Source of the DNA: Paraburkholderia acidicola
Lineage (GTDB): Bacteria; Pseudomonadota; Gammaproteobacteria; Burkholderiales; Burkholderiaceae
DNA length: 64,000 nucleotides
Assembly (NCBI RefSeq): GCF_002362315.1
Contig: NZ_MTZV01000004.1
Span: 434,001-498,000, forward strand
Direction: 5' to 3'
The notes beneath the pieces were generated by a model. That model searched no databases. It saw only the letters and a program-made list of their open reading frames with translations, and was not told the origin of the DNA. The stretch's first letter is position 1. Each line of letters opens with the position of its first letter. The position numbers and the translations under genes were made by a program. Below are positions 26,734 through 34,913 of the stretch, piece by piece.

Positions 26734-27840
26734 ATGGCCCGCACCCCCACGAACCGCAAGTCCACGATCTATGACATCGCGAAGGCAACGGGTTCTTCGA
26801 TATCCGCAGTGAGCATGGTGCTGAACGGCACCTGGGCGCGCTATCGCATCAAGGAGGAAACGGCGAATCGCATCCTCGCGAGCGCCGCGCAGCTCGGCTA
26901 CAACGTGAACATGAAAGCGCGCGGATTGCGGCTCTCGCGTTCGGGACTGGCCGGCATGATTCTTCCGCACTATCGCAACCGTTTTTTTGCGGGGCTTGCC
27001 GAGACTTTCGAAGATCACGCACGCAGTCGCGGACTGTGTCCAATCGTGGTCAGCACTCAACGCGATCCGGCCGTCGAAGCGAGCGTGACGGAGACGCTGA
27101 TCTCGCAACAGGTGGAGTTGCTCTTTATCGCTGGCGTACGAAATCCGACGCCACTCGATGCGCTCTGCTCAGCCGCAGGGATTCCCTGCATCAACGTCGA
27201 TCTGCCTGGCGAAGGTGCGCCGTCGGTGGTGTCCGACAATCGCGGCGGCGCCCGTGCGCTGGCAGACGTATTGATGGACAAGATGAAGGCACGCGGCAAC
27301 GCGCCCGACGAACTGCTGTTCCTCGGCGGCGTGACCGACGAGTATGCGACGGACATGCGTATCGCTGGCTACCGCGATGCATTCGAAGCGCGCGGTATCA
27401 GTCCGGCCGCCGATGCGGTGGAGTGCTTCGGCTATGCCGCGTCGTCTGCGAGGCTGGCGCTGGCTCGTCGGTATGAGAGTCTGGGGCGGCTCCCCGCGGG
27501 CTTGCTAATGAATTCGATTACGGCGTTTGAAGGGCTCGTGCAGTTCGCGTCGAGTTTGTCGCGCGATGCCTGGCAGTCGACGGTGGTCGGGTGTTTCGAC
27601 TGGGATCCTTTTGCTGCGCATCTGCCGTTTGAGGTCACCATGATGCGTCAGGACGTGCAGCAGATTATTTCAGAGGCATTCGCGCTGGCTGATAAGTACG
27701 ATGAGAAGCACAACGATAAGCACGACGCGACTACGTATCCGCTCGTGATCGTGCCGACGGGTTTTGGACCGATGTCTGGCGAGGACGACCGGATGGTCGA
27801 GACAGAGCGTGTCGCGAACGTTGGGGCATCAGGTCTTTGA
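26734..27840 (+). CDS. LacI-family repressor of the sugar operon
   Basis: This 368-residue regulator has an N-terminal LacI HTH (STIYDIAKATGSSISAVSMVLNGTW, residues 10-34, then RIKEETANRILASAAQLGYN) and a periplasmic-binding-like sugar sensor domain (about 65-340). It is divergent from the sugar ABC operon, with two matching palindromes in the shared 241-base region. The natural inducer would be the transported sugar or its phosphate. The C-terminal 25 residues are poor in hydrophobics and look like a loose tail. Confidence 0.9.
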   Translation: MARTPTNRKSTIYDIAKATGSSISAVSMVLNGTWARYRIKEETANRILASAAQLGYNVNMKARGLRLSRSGLAGMILPHYRNRFFAGLAETFEDHARSRGLCPIVVSTQRDPAVEASVTETLISQQVELLFIAGVRNPTPLDALCSAAGIPCINVDLPGEGAPSVVSDNRGGARALADVLMDKMKARGNAPDELLFLGGVTDEYATDMRIAGYRDAFEARGISPAADAVECFGYAASSARLALARRYESLGRLPAGLLMNSITAFEGLVQFASSLSRDAWQSTVVGCFDWDPFAAHLPFEVTMMRQDVQQIISEAFALADKYDEKHNDKHDATTYPLVIVPTGFGPMSGEDDRMVETERVANVGASGL

Positions 27841-27846
27841 ATGCAA

Positions 27847-28575
27847 CTACGCGGCCCGACGCTCGATCCAGTTACGCAAGTGGCCGGCCAGAACAGCACC
27901 GATGATCAGCGACACGTAGAGCACGAGGAGATTGTGACGCCATGCATCGAGAGAAAGACGATGCTGGACCAGTGTCGGGTCGAGCGCTGGCAGGATGGCA
28001 TGGGCGGCTTCGACCGCGCGGGTCATCTGAATGAACCCGACTGCCGACAACAGCGGCAGAAGAATCAGCACAGCCAGCAGTATCGGTTTCGCACGGCGCA
28101 CCCTCTCGTGATGTCGAAAGCGCAACCACAGTCCAAGGCAACCATGCACCCAGCCCGGCGCGAGCAGCGCGAGTTGCAAGCCTTGCGTGCCGCCGGTAAT
28201 CAGCGATGTCACGATCCGTTCATAGTTCGGTTCGAAGCCGTATAGCGAGGCAGCCAGGCGCGTCGACACCGCATGCCCAATGAGCAGAAGCGGAAGACTG
28301 AGCCCAGCCCAAAGACGGATCCAGTCAGTGAGTGGCAGTGTCCAGTGGCGACGCCCATAAAGCGTATGGATAGCCAGCGAAAAATGCAGGGCAGCTGAAC
28401 CGTAAAGCAGGATCGTTCCGGGCACGCTGTGCCAGAGTCGGATGGCAAGCGTGAGGCCTTGTCCGGCAAGATCGAGCGACCAGATGCCGAGCGCGTGATT
28501 GACCAGATGGAGAAACACGTAGACCAGCATCACCACACCGGAAGTGAGTTGCAAACGGCGCAGAATCAGTTGCAC
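27847..28575 (-). CDS. Membrane domain of a cyclase-type membrane protein, lacking cyclase
   Basis: This 242-residue membrane protein has about six helices and many intramembrane histidines (YVFLHLVNHALG, LHFSLAIHTLYG, LLIGHAVSTR, WVHGCLGL). The pattern matches the N-terminal membrane part of a group of bacterial adenylate/guanylate cyclases, in which such helices precede a 2Fe-2S and a cyclase domain. Here the frame stops right after the last helix (RNWIERRAA), with no cyclase downstream. I chose the GTG at 28575, with GAGGA 7 bases before it; the upstream in-frame extension is Cys/His-rich and unconvincing. The paired histidines suggest b-type heme. Its role alone is unknown. Its stop lies 6 bases from that of lacI. 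Confidence 0.65.
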   Translation of the reverse strand: MQLILRRLQLTSGVVMLVYVFLHLVNHALGIWSLDLAGQGLTLAIRLWHSVPGTILLYGSAALHFSLAIHTLYGRRHWTLPLTDWIRLWAGLSLPLLLIGHAVSTRLAASLYGFEPNYERIVTSLITGGTQGLQLALLAPGWVHGCLGLWLRFRHHERVRRAKPILLAVLILLPLLSAVGFIQMTRAVEAAHAILPALDPTLVQHRLSLDAWRHNLLVLYVSLIIGAVLAGHLRNWIERRAA

Positions 28576-28797
28576 TTGCGGTTCCTCTTGACAGCAGGCG
28601 TGGGGAGAATGGCGACTCACGAAGCGAACATGGTACGGCATGCACTGAGGAGACACGAGTTCGCTGTCGGATATTCCCGTGGAGTCTGCAATGACATTCC
28701 GCAGCTGCATGCGATTCTTTTCACCGAAGATACGGCAATCGATCCGACAAACGCCTGCAGAAGACCATGCGTGTCCGCTAAATAAAGGCATCCGAAG

Positions 28798-29643
28798 ATG
28801 ACAAAGCTTTCTACAATGAAACGCTGGGTGGCTCTCATGGTGACGCTGTCTGTCTCGCTGACAGTTGGTACTGTCCTACCCGCTTCCGCATTCGCACAAA
28901 CCACACAGCATGCAGGTGAATCCATGACGAAAGTATTTGCGCCACACGGCACGCTACGCGCGTCGATCAATCTCGGGAACCCGGTGCTGGCCAGCATCGA
29001 CCCGGCGACCGGCAAAGCAGTCGGCGTATCGGTCGATCTCGCCACCGAACTCGCCAGCCGCCTCGGTGTGCCGTTGCAACTCGTCGTGGTCAAGTCGGCG
29101 GGTGCGTCCGTCGATAACGTCAATCAAGGCAACGCCGATGTCGGCTTCTTCGCCGTCGATCCGAAGCGCGGCCAGGAAATCAGTTTCACGAAGCCGTATG
29201 TGTTGATCGAAGGTTTTTATCTGGTGCGCGACACGTCACCGATTACCACCAACGATCAGGTCGATCAACCCGGTGTGACGGTCGCGGTTGGCAAAGACAG
29301 CGCGTACGATCTGTTCCTCACGCGCGAGTTGCATCACGCGACGATCGTGCGGATTCCGCTGTCGCCTGCCGTGGTGCAAGGATTTCTCGATCAGCATCTG
29401 GACGTGGCCGCAGGCGTCAAGCAACAGCTGGAAAGCGATGCCGCAAAAACCGATGGATTGCGGATACTCGATCAACGGTTCATGGTGATCCGCCAGGCGA
29501 TGGGCGTGCCCAAGGCCAGGGGCGATGAAGCGGCCGCGTATCTGTCGAAGTTCGTCGAAGAGATGAAAGCATCGGGGTTTGTCGCGGCATCGCTGGCGCG
29601 TCATGGCATTACCGGTGCGATCGTGGCGCAAGGCGACGACTAA
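28798..29643 (+). CDS. Amino-acid-type ABC substrate-binding protein, lone
   Basis: This 281-residue periplasmic protein has a signal peptide (about residues 1-34, ending ASAFAQ) and the SBP_bac_3 fold: GTLRASINLGNPVLASIDPATGKAVGVSVDLATELASRLGVPLQLV, then NADVGFFAVDPKRGQEISFTKPYVLIEGFYLV. No permease or ATPase gene lies beside it, so it either serves a distant transporter or acts as a sensor or scavenger. It is followed 19 bases later by a DUF1801 gene. Confidence 0.87.
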   Translation: MTKLSTMKRWVALMVTLSVSLTVGTVLPASAFAQTTQHAGESMTKVFAPHGTLRASINLGNPVLASIDPATGKAVGVSVDLATELASRLGVPLQLVVVKSAGASVDNVNQGNADVGFFAVDPKRGQEISFTKPYVLIEGFYLVRDTSPITTNDQVDQPGVTVAVGKDSAYDLFLTRELHHATIVRIPLSPAVVQGFLDQHLDVAAGVKQQLESDAAKTDGLRILDQRFMVIRQAMGVPKARGDEAAAYLSKFVEEMKASGFVAASLARHGITGAIVAQGDD

Positions 29644-29662
29644 CACGCTTCAAGGAGGAGAC

Positions 29663-30079
29663 ATGACAAAGCCGGATTCAATCGAGAGCCAGCCTGCGTC
29701 TGAGCTGATCGACCAGAAAATCGTCGAACTCGGCGACTGGCGCGGAGCGACCTTGAGCCGGGTGCGTCAGCTCATCAAGGACGCAGACCCGGACATCGTA
29801 GAAGAATGGAAATGGCGCGGCACGCCGGTCTGGTCGCACGACGGAATCATTTGCACCGGCGAGTCCTACAAGGCGATCGTCAAGCTGACCTTCGCCAAGG
29901 GGGCTTCGTTGGAAGACCCGGCCAGGCTCTTCAACTCAAGCCTTGAGGGAAACACGAGGCGCGCGATCGACATCCACGAAGGAGAAGAGATTGACGCGAA
30001 AGCGTTCAAGGCGCTGATTCTTGCTGCGGTCGCGCTCAATGCATCCGGTGCAAAGGCGAAAACCAGGCGTACGAAGTAA
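29663..30079 (+). CDS. DUF1801 (YdhG-like) protein
   Basis: This small cytoplasmic protein of 138 residues has the DUF1801 pattern: LSRVRQLIKDADPDIVEEWKWRGTPVWSHDGIICTGESYKAIVKLTFAKGASL. The ribosome site AAGGAGGAG before the ATG at 29663 is very strong; a longer frame starting inside the preceding gene is not supported. The Lys-rich tail KAKTRRTK may be disordered. No enzymatic role is established for the family. Confidence 0.85.
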   Translation: MTKPDSIESQPASELIDQKIVELGDWRGATLSRVRQLIKDADPDIVEEWKWRGTPVWSHDGIICTGESYKAIVKLTFAKGASLEDPARLFNSSLEGNTRRAIDIHEGEEIDAKAFKALILAAVALNASGAKAKTRRTK

Positions 30080-30285
30080 GGTGCGTGCATAAGGTGATCG
30101 TTTGCCACAAACGTACTGTAAAAGATCTTCCTGACAGCCTTTCCATCGCGAAGAACACTTTTTCTCCCAGCAACGTCATCAACTGCATCGAATCTGATCG
30201 TGCCGACCGCCAAAGAAATTCGCCCTACCCGCGTGCCCCTACAGGCCATCGCGCGAGCATATCGAGCGAGGGATCGGCATTTCTC

Positions 30286-31761
30286 ATGAGCACCACCGAG
30301 ACCACGCAGAACACCCCCGTCGACACCACCGCAGCGAGGCACGCTCCACTACCGCTCGGCCCCAAAATCGCCTATGGCGCAGGCTCGTTCGTCGACACGG
30401 TAACCAACAACGCGTTGACCGTGTTCGGGCTGTTCTACTTCACCGCCGTATGCGGCGTGCCCGGGGGCTCGGCGGGACTCGCGCTGTCGGCTGGGCTGGT
30501 CGTCGATGCCGTGCTGGACCCGCTGATAGGCTCCGTCTCCGACCGATGGCGCTCGCGGCTCGGCAGGCGTCTGCCGTTCATGCTGCTGGGCCTGCCGCTC
30601 GCGATGGTTGCGTTCGTACTGATTTTCTCGCTGCCCGCCGGCGTGTCCGCGACAACGCTGTTCGTGATGTTGCTTCTGTTATCCGTGATGCTGCGTCTGT
30701 CGGTATCGCTGTTCAATCTGCCGTATCTCGCGCTCGGTGCGGAACTGACTGACGACTACGCGGAACGATCGAAGGTCGCCGCGTGGCGCTGGGGTCTCGG
30801 CATGATCGGTGCACTCGCCGCGGTGTTGATCGGTTTTGGTTTCTTCTTCAAAGGTGCGGGCGGCCTTTCGCATCGTGCCGCGTATGCGCCATTCGCGTTG
30901 ACATGCGCGGCCGTGGCGACGGTCGGTGCGCTGATCGCGATATGGGGCAGCTTCAAGCTGCGGCATCGCGCGCATCCGGTTACCGAAGATCGCTCGGACT
31001 GGTTGCGTGCATTGCTCGCCGGCGTCGCCGAGATTTTTCGCAACCGGTCGTTTCGCATCCTGTTCGGTGCATCGGCGCTGTTCTTTGCGGCGCAGGGCGT
31101 CGCGATGTCGCTCGGTCTGCACGCGAACACCTATTTCTGGCGACTCCATGCCGATAGCATCAAGCTCGTGACGGTCGCGTATTTTTGCGGGCTGCTGATC
31201 GGCGCGCCGCTGATCGGCCTCGTCGCGCCACGCTTCGACAAGAAGCGAATGCTGTTGCTCAGCGTGTGCGTCCTGATCGCCACGCAAGCGTTGCCCGCCA
31301 CGCTAAGGCTCGTCGGATGGCTTGCACTGGAGGGCCGGCCGCTCACGCTGCTGCTCGTCGCGAACGCTGCGATCGGTGGGCTTGCTCTGACGGCCGCGGC
31401 AATCGCCGCTTCGTCGATGCTCGCCGACGCCGCCGACGAACACGAATACCTGTTCGGCCACCGACGCGAAGGACTCTACTTTGCGGGTTGGTCGTTCGCC
31501 AGCAAAGTCGCGACGGGCGGCGGTGCGCTGATTGCAGGCCTTGTGCTCGAGTTCAGCGGATTGCCGAGCGGCACTGCGGCGCAAGCAGGTATCGAGGTCG
31601 TGCTGCGCCCGGAGACGGTCGCCGTGCTCGGACTAGCCTATGGGCCAGGCGCCGCGCTTCTTTCCATTGCCGGGGTGCTGCTCATGCTGCTGTATCGACT
31701 CGACCGGTCCGCGCATACACGCATCCTCGATCAACTGGCGCAACGACGCGCCGCCGGTTGA
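30286..31761 (+). CDS. GPH-family (MFS_2) sugar transporter
   Basis: This protein of about 491 residues has 12 hydrophobic segments and the glycoside-pentoside-hexuronide family marks: KIAYGAGSFVDTVTNNALTVFGLFYFT at the start, DAVLDPLIGSVSDRWRSRLGRRLPFMLLG in the first loop, and ASSMLADAADEHEYLFGHRREGLYFAGWSFASKVATG near residue 380. GPH members carry sugars or glycosides with H+ or Na+. I place the start at 30286 since the 67 upstream codons are compositionally odd. No sugar enzyme is adjacent. Confidence 0.85.
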   Translation: MSTTETTQNTPVDTTAARHAPLPLGPKIAYGAGSFVDTVTNNALTVFGLFYFTAVCGVPGGSAGLALSAGLVVDAVLDPLIGSVSDRWRSRLGRRLPFMLLGLPLAMVAFVLIFSLPAGVSATTLFVMLLLLSVMLRLSVSLFNLPYLALGAELTDDYAERSKVAAWRWGLGMIGALAAVLIGFGFFFKGAGGLSHRAAYAPFALTCAAVATVGALIAIWGSFKLRHRAHPVTEDRSDWLRALLAGVAEIFRNRSFRILFGASALFFAAQGVAMSLGLHANTYFWRLHADSIKLVTVAYFCGLLIGAPLIGLVAPRFDKKRMLLLSVCVLIATQALPATLRLVGWLALEGRPLTLLLVANAAIGGLALTAAAIAASSMLADAADEHEYLFGHRREGLYFAGWSFASKVATGGGALIAGLVLEFSGLPSGTAAQAGIEVVLRPETVAVLGLAYGPGAALLSIAGVLLMLLYRLDRSAHTRILDQLAQRRAAG

Positions 31762-31813
31762 TTGCGACCCTGCGGGATCCACAATCGCACGCCCAGCGGC
31801 GCACCGAGCCCGC

Positions 31814-31969
31814 TTATATCCGCCCTAAAAGAAGCAACACAACCAGCACGATCAGTACAACGCCTAACGTGCCACTAGGCGCATATCCCCAGGAACGACT
31901 GTGTGGCCAGGTCGGGAATGCACCGATCAACACCAGTATCAATACGACGATCAAGATTGTTCCCAACAT
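31814..31969 (-). CDS. DUF3309 mini membrane protein
   Basis: This 51-residue protein begins MLGTILIVVLILVLIGAFP and has TWPHSRSWGY in the middle. A second hydrophobic helix follows and it ends LLLGRI. This is a full match to the DUF3309 pattern of two short helices around a WPHS turn. AAGGAGG lies 6 bases before the ATG. It is a single gene with no known function, often found in proteobacteria near stress genes. The start and stop are unambiguous. Confidence 0.88.
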   Translation of the reverse strand: MLGTILIVVLILVLIGAFPTWPHSRSWGYAPSGTLGVVLIVLVVLLLLGRI

Positions 31970-32231
31970 GGCGTGCCTCCTTCCGGTTCGTTATTCGAGC
32001 AACCCGTCGCCGCTCTCACCGGTTATCAGCAATCCTTGTGCCCCGTGCGCGACATGCCCGCAAAACTCAACGTGGGGAATGCGCCGGATCGATCCGGCGG
32101 TGGACTGGTAAGCCGTCTGGAGACTCAGGCACAATCGTCATAAGGACCGACGCTCGAACCCGGGTCTGTAGCGCCGCCATCGCCTGACAGGCATGCGCGG
32201 CGCATTCAAACTCCTGAGAGGAAAAATTCTT

Positions 32232-33125
32232 ATGACGGCCAATGCCGCGCAACGCACCATGGCACATATCCTGATGCCGCTCCCGTCCCGCGATTCCGAT
32301 CCCAGCGAAGTGGCCGTGAGCTGGCAGATTCTGCGGGCGCGTGGACACCGGGTCAGTTTCGCCACCCCGGACGGCCGTCCCGCCGAATGCGATCAGTTAA
32401 TGATCGATGGCCGCGGCCTCGACCCATGGGGCTGGATTCCGGGGTTACGGTGCCTGCCGCTGGTCGGTTTGATACTGCGGGCACGGCGCGATGCACGCGA
32501 CGCTTACGCGCAACTCCGCGCGGACGCAGCGTTCCAGAATCCGCTGCGCTGGGATGCGATCGACATCGTCGGTTTCGACGGTCTGGTGCTGCCGGGCGGT
32601 CACCGGGCGCGCGGCATGCGTGAGTATCTCGAGAGCGAACAGTTGCAACTGGTAACCGCCGCATGCTTTGCTGCCGGAATGCCGATCGGCGCAATCTGTC
32701 ACGGCGTACTGCTGGCCGCTCGCAGCCGTCGCCCCGATGGGCGATCCGTACTGTATGGATTGCGCACCACGGCATTGACGTGGGCACTGGAACACAAGGC
32801 CGCATCGCTCACGCGCTTCACGCGCTTCTGGGATCCCGGTTATTACCGCACCTACAATGAGTCGCCAGGACAGCCCGCCGGCTATATGTCGGTTCAGCAG
32901 GAAGTGACGCGCGAACTGGCCCGCCCCGAAGATTTTCTCGACGTCCCACGCGATGCGCCCGATCATCGCAGCAAGACCGATGGCATCGCACGCGATAGCG
33001 ACAGCGACGAACGGCCAGCCTTCGTCGTGCGCGACGGCCGCTATGTATCGGCGCGCTGGCCTGGCGATGTGCATCGCTTTGCGAGAGAGTATGCCGAGCT
33101 GCTCGAAGAACGCGACTCGCTTTGA
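32232..33125 (+). CDS. DJ-1/PfpI family protein (class I glutamine amidotransferase-like)
   Basis: This 297-residue protein has the DJ-1/PfpI nucleophile elbow IGAICHG with Cys156 and His157, and an upstream Glu25 (DPSEVAVSW) placed like the acidic partner of the cysteine. It is longer than simple PfpI (about 170-230) by a loop (residues about 60-105) and a roughly 60-residue C-terminal extension. Members include glyoxalase III and deglycase-type enzymes; the activity here is not known. AGAGGA lies 11 bases before the ATG at 32232. Confidence 0.82.
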   Translation: MTANAAQRTMAHILMPLPSRDSDPSEVAVSWQILRARGHRVSFATPDGRPAECDQLMIDGRGLDPWGWIPGLRCLPLVGLILRARRDARDAYAQLRADAAFQNPLRWDAIDIVGFDGLVLPGGHRARGMREYLESEQLQLVTAACFAAGMPIGAICHGVLLAARSRRPDGRSVLYGLRTTALTWALEHKAASLTRFTRFWDPGYYRTYNESPGQPAGYMSVQQEVTRELARPEDFLDVPRDAPDHRSKTDGIARDSDSDERPAFVVRDGRYVSARWPGDVHRFAREYAELLEERDSL

Positions 33126-33198
33126 CCAGGCGCGAATGTTATGAACGAACACCGCCTACCTCATTGCCCAACCCAGTCGGGCGACCTCGGAGCCGACC

Positions 33199-34008
33199 AT
33201 GCAAGACTATCGAAAACTGTTTGATCTCAGCGGGAAGACGGCGGTCGTGATCGGTGCGGCGTCCGGTATCGGCAGAGCTGCGGCGGAGGCGCTAGGCAGT
33301 CTCGGTGCGTATGTGGTCTGCGCCGATGCGGACATCGACGGCGCAAAGGCAACGGCCGACGAGATCAACAGTGTGGGCGAAGCGCTAGCGCTAAAGGTCG
33401 ATGCCGCGGATGGCAAGCAGATCGAAGCGCTAGCCGCCGATGTCGTGCGCACACGCCGCGTGATCGACATTGCAGTGAGCACGCCCGCGCTAAACATCCG
33501 CAAGCTGATCATGGATTACACGGAAGAGGAATACGACCGTGTCATGACGCTAAACCTGAAAGGCACGTTCCACTTTCTGCGCGCTTTTGGACGTCCGATG
33601 CAACAGCAAGGCTCCGGCAGCATCATCGCGTGTTCATCGATGCGTGCGGTCACCATCGAGCCAGGCCTTGGCATCTACGCCGCGTCCAAAAGCGGCATCG
33701 CGCAGATGGTGCGAGCGTTTGCCGCGGAAGTGGGACCCTATAACGTGCGCGTGAACGCAATCATGCCGAGCATCATCGAGACGAAGCTGACCGCGCCGAT
33801 CAAGGAACGCGCCGATATCTACGACGTCTATGCGGCGCACACCGTGTTCAACCGCTGGGGCCAGCCCTCTGAAGTGGGTGCGGCGATCGCTTTCCTCGCA
33901 TCCGATGCGGCAAGCTATATCACCGGCAGTTCGTTGTCGGTGGACGGTGGGTGGACAGCGATCGACGGGCCGCCGACAGGTCTCACATCGACGAGGCCAT
34001 CGACCTGA
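33199..34008 (+). CDS. Short-chain dehydrogenase/reductase
   Basis: This 269-residue classical SDR has GAASGIG at about 19-25 (nucleotide-binding turn), Ser144 or Ser145, and YAASK with Tyr158 and Lys162 (catalytic). ITGSSLSVDGGWTA is near the end. The usual NNAG after strand 4 is replaced by VSTPALN, which is unusual. Asp41/Asp43 after strand 2 favour NAD(H) over NADP(H). It is convergent with purU. The substrate is unknown. Confidence 0.88.
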   Translation: MQDYRKLFDLSGKTAVVIGAASGIGRAAAEALGSLGAYVVCADADIDGAKATADEINSVGEALALKVDAADGKQIEALAADVVRTRRVIDIAVSTPALNIRKLIMDYTEEEYDRVMTLNLKGTFHFLRAFGRPMQQQGSGSIIACSSMRAVTIEPGLGIYAASKSGIAQMVRAFAAEVGPYNVRVNAIMPSIIETKLTAPIKERADIYDVYAAHTVFNRWGQPSEVGAAIAFLASDAASYITGSSLSVDGGWTAIDGPPTGLTSTRPST

Positions 34009-34023
34009 GCACGAAGGTGAAGA

Positions 34024-34896
34024 TCAGCGGAACACCACCGTCCGGTGCCCGTTGATGATCACCCGATGCTCGAGATGCCACTTCACTGCCCGCGACAGCG
34101 CGACACATTCGACATCGCGCCCGATCATCGTCAGATCGTCCGGATCCATCGCGTGGTCGACGCGCTCGACGGCCTGCTCGATGATCGGTCCTTCGTCGAG
34201 ATCGGTGGTGACGTAATGAGCCGTTGCGCCGATCAGCTTGACGCCGCGATCGTAGGCCTGCTGATACGGCCCCGCGCCCTTGAAGCTCGGCAGAAACGAA
34301 TGATGAATATTGATCGCGCGGCCTGCGAGCTTCTCGCACATATCGGCGGATAGCACTTGCATATAGCGCGCAAGCACCACGAGATCGATCGCCTGATCCT
34401 GTATCACGTCCCAGATCTTCGCTTCCTGAGCGGCCTTCGATTCAGGCGTCGCTTTCAACAACGGGAAGTGATGATAGGGAATGTTGTAGCTCGCAGCCAG
34501 CTGATAAAAGTCCTTGTGATTCGACACGATCGCAGGAATTTCGATGTTCAGCTGCCCGGTGCGGTAGCGAAACAGCAGGTCGTTCAGACAGTGCCCGAAC
34601 TTCGACACCATCAGCAGCACACGGGGCTTGTGCGATGCGTCGCCGATCTGCCACTGCATGTTCCAGTGTTGCGCAAGCGGCTCGAACTTCGCACATAGAT
34701 CGTCATACGTCGCATCGCTCGCGAGCAACTGAAAATGCATGCGCATGAAAAATTGCGCGGTGCGCCGGTCGCCGAACTGCGCGGAATCGACGATGTTGGC
34801 GCCGCATTCAAGCAACGCCGCCGATACGGCATTGACGATACCGGGCTGGTCCGGACACGACAGTTTCAGGATGTAGCTGTTTGCAGGCGCGGCCAT
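34024..34896 (-). CDS. purU: Formyltetrahydrofolate deformylase
   Basis: This 290-residue protein has an N-terminal ACT domain (about 7-85, LSCPDQPGIVNAVSAALLECGANI) and a formyl-transferase-fold catalytic domain. Catalytic residues are seen as Asn196 and His198 (INIHHSFLPSFKG) and Asp234 (TDLDEGP). It hydrolyses 10-formyl-THF to formate and THF. The gene starts 17 bases after the flavin demethylase gene, so one transcript would both load and clear one-carbon units on folate. An in-frame upstream extension to 35076 overlaps that gene and is rejected. Confidence 0.92.
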   Translation of the reverse strand: MAAPANSYILKLSCPDQPGIVNAVSAALLECGANIVDSAQFGDRRTAQFFMRMHFQLLASDATYDDLCAKFEPLAQHWNMQWQIGDASHKPRVLLMVSKFGHCLNDLLFRYRTGQLNIEIPAIVSNHKDFYQLAASYNIPYHHFPLLKATPESKAAQEAKIWDVIQDQAIDLVVLARYMQVLSADMCEKLAGRAINIHHSFLPSFKGAGPYQQAYDRGVKLIGATAHYVTTDLDEGPIIEQAVERVDHAMDPDDLTMIGRDVECVALSRAVKWHLEHRVIINGHRTVVFR

Positions 34897-34913
34897 GGGA
34901 AAGTTCCGTTCGA

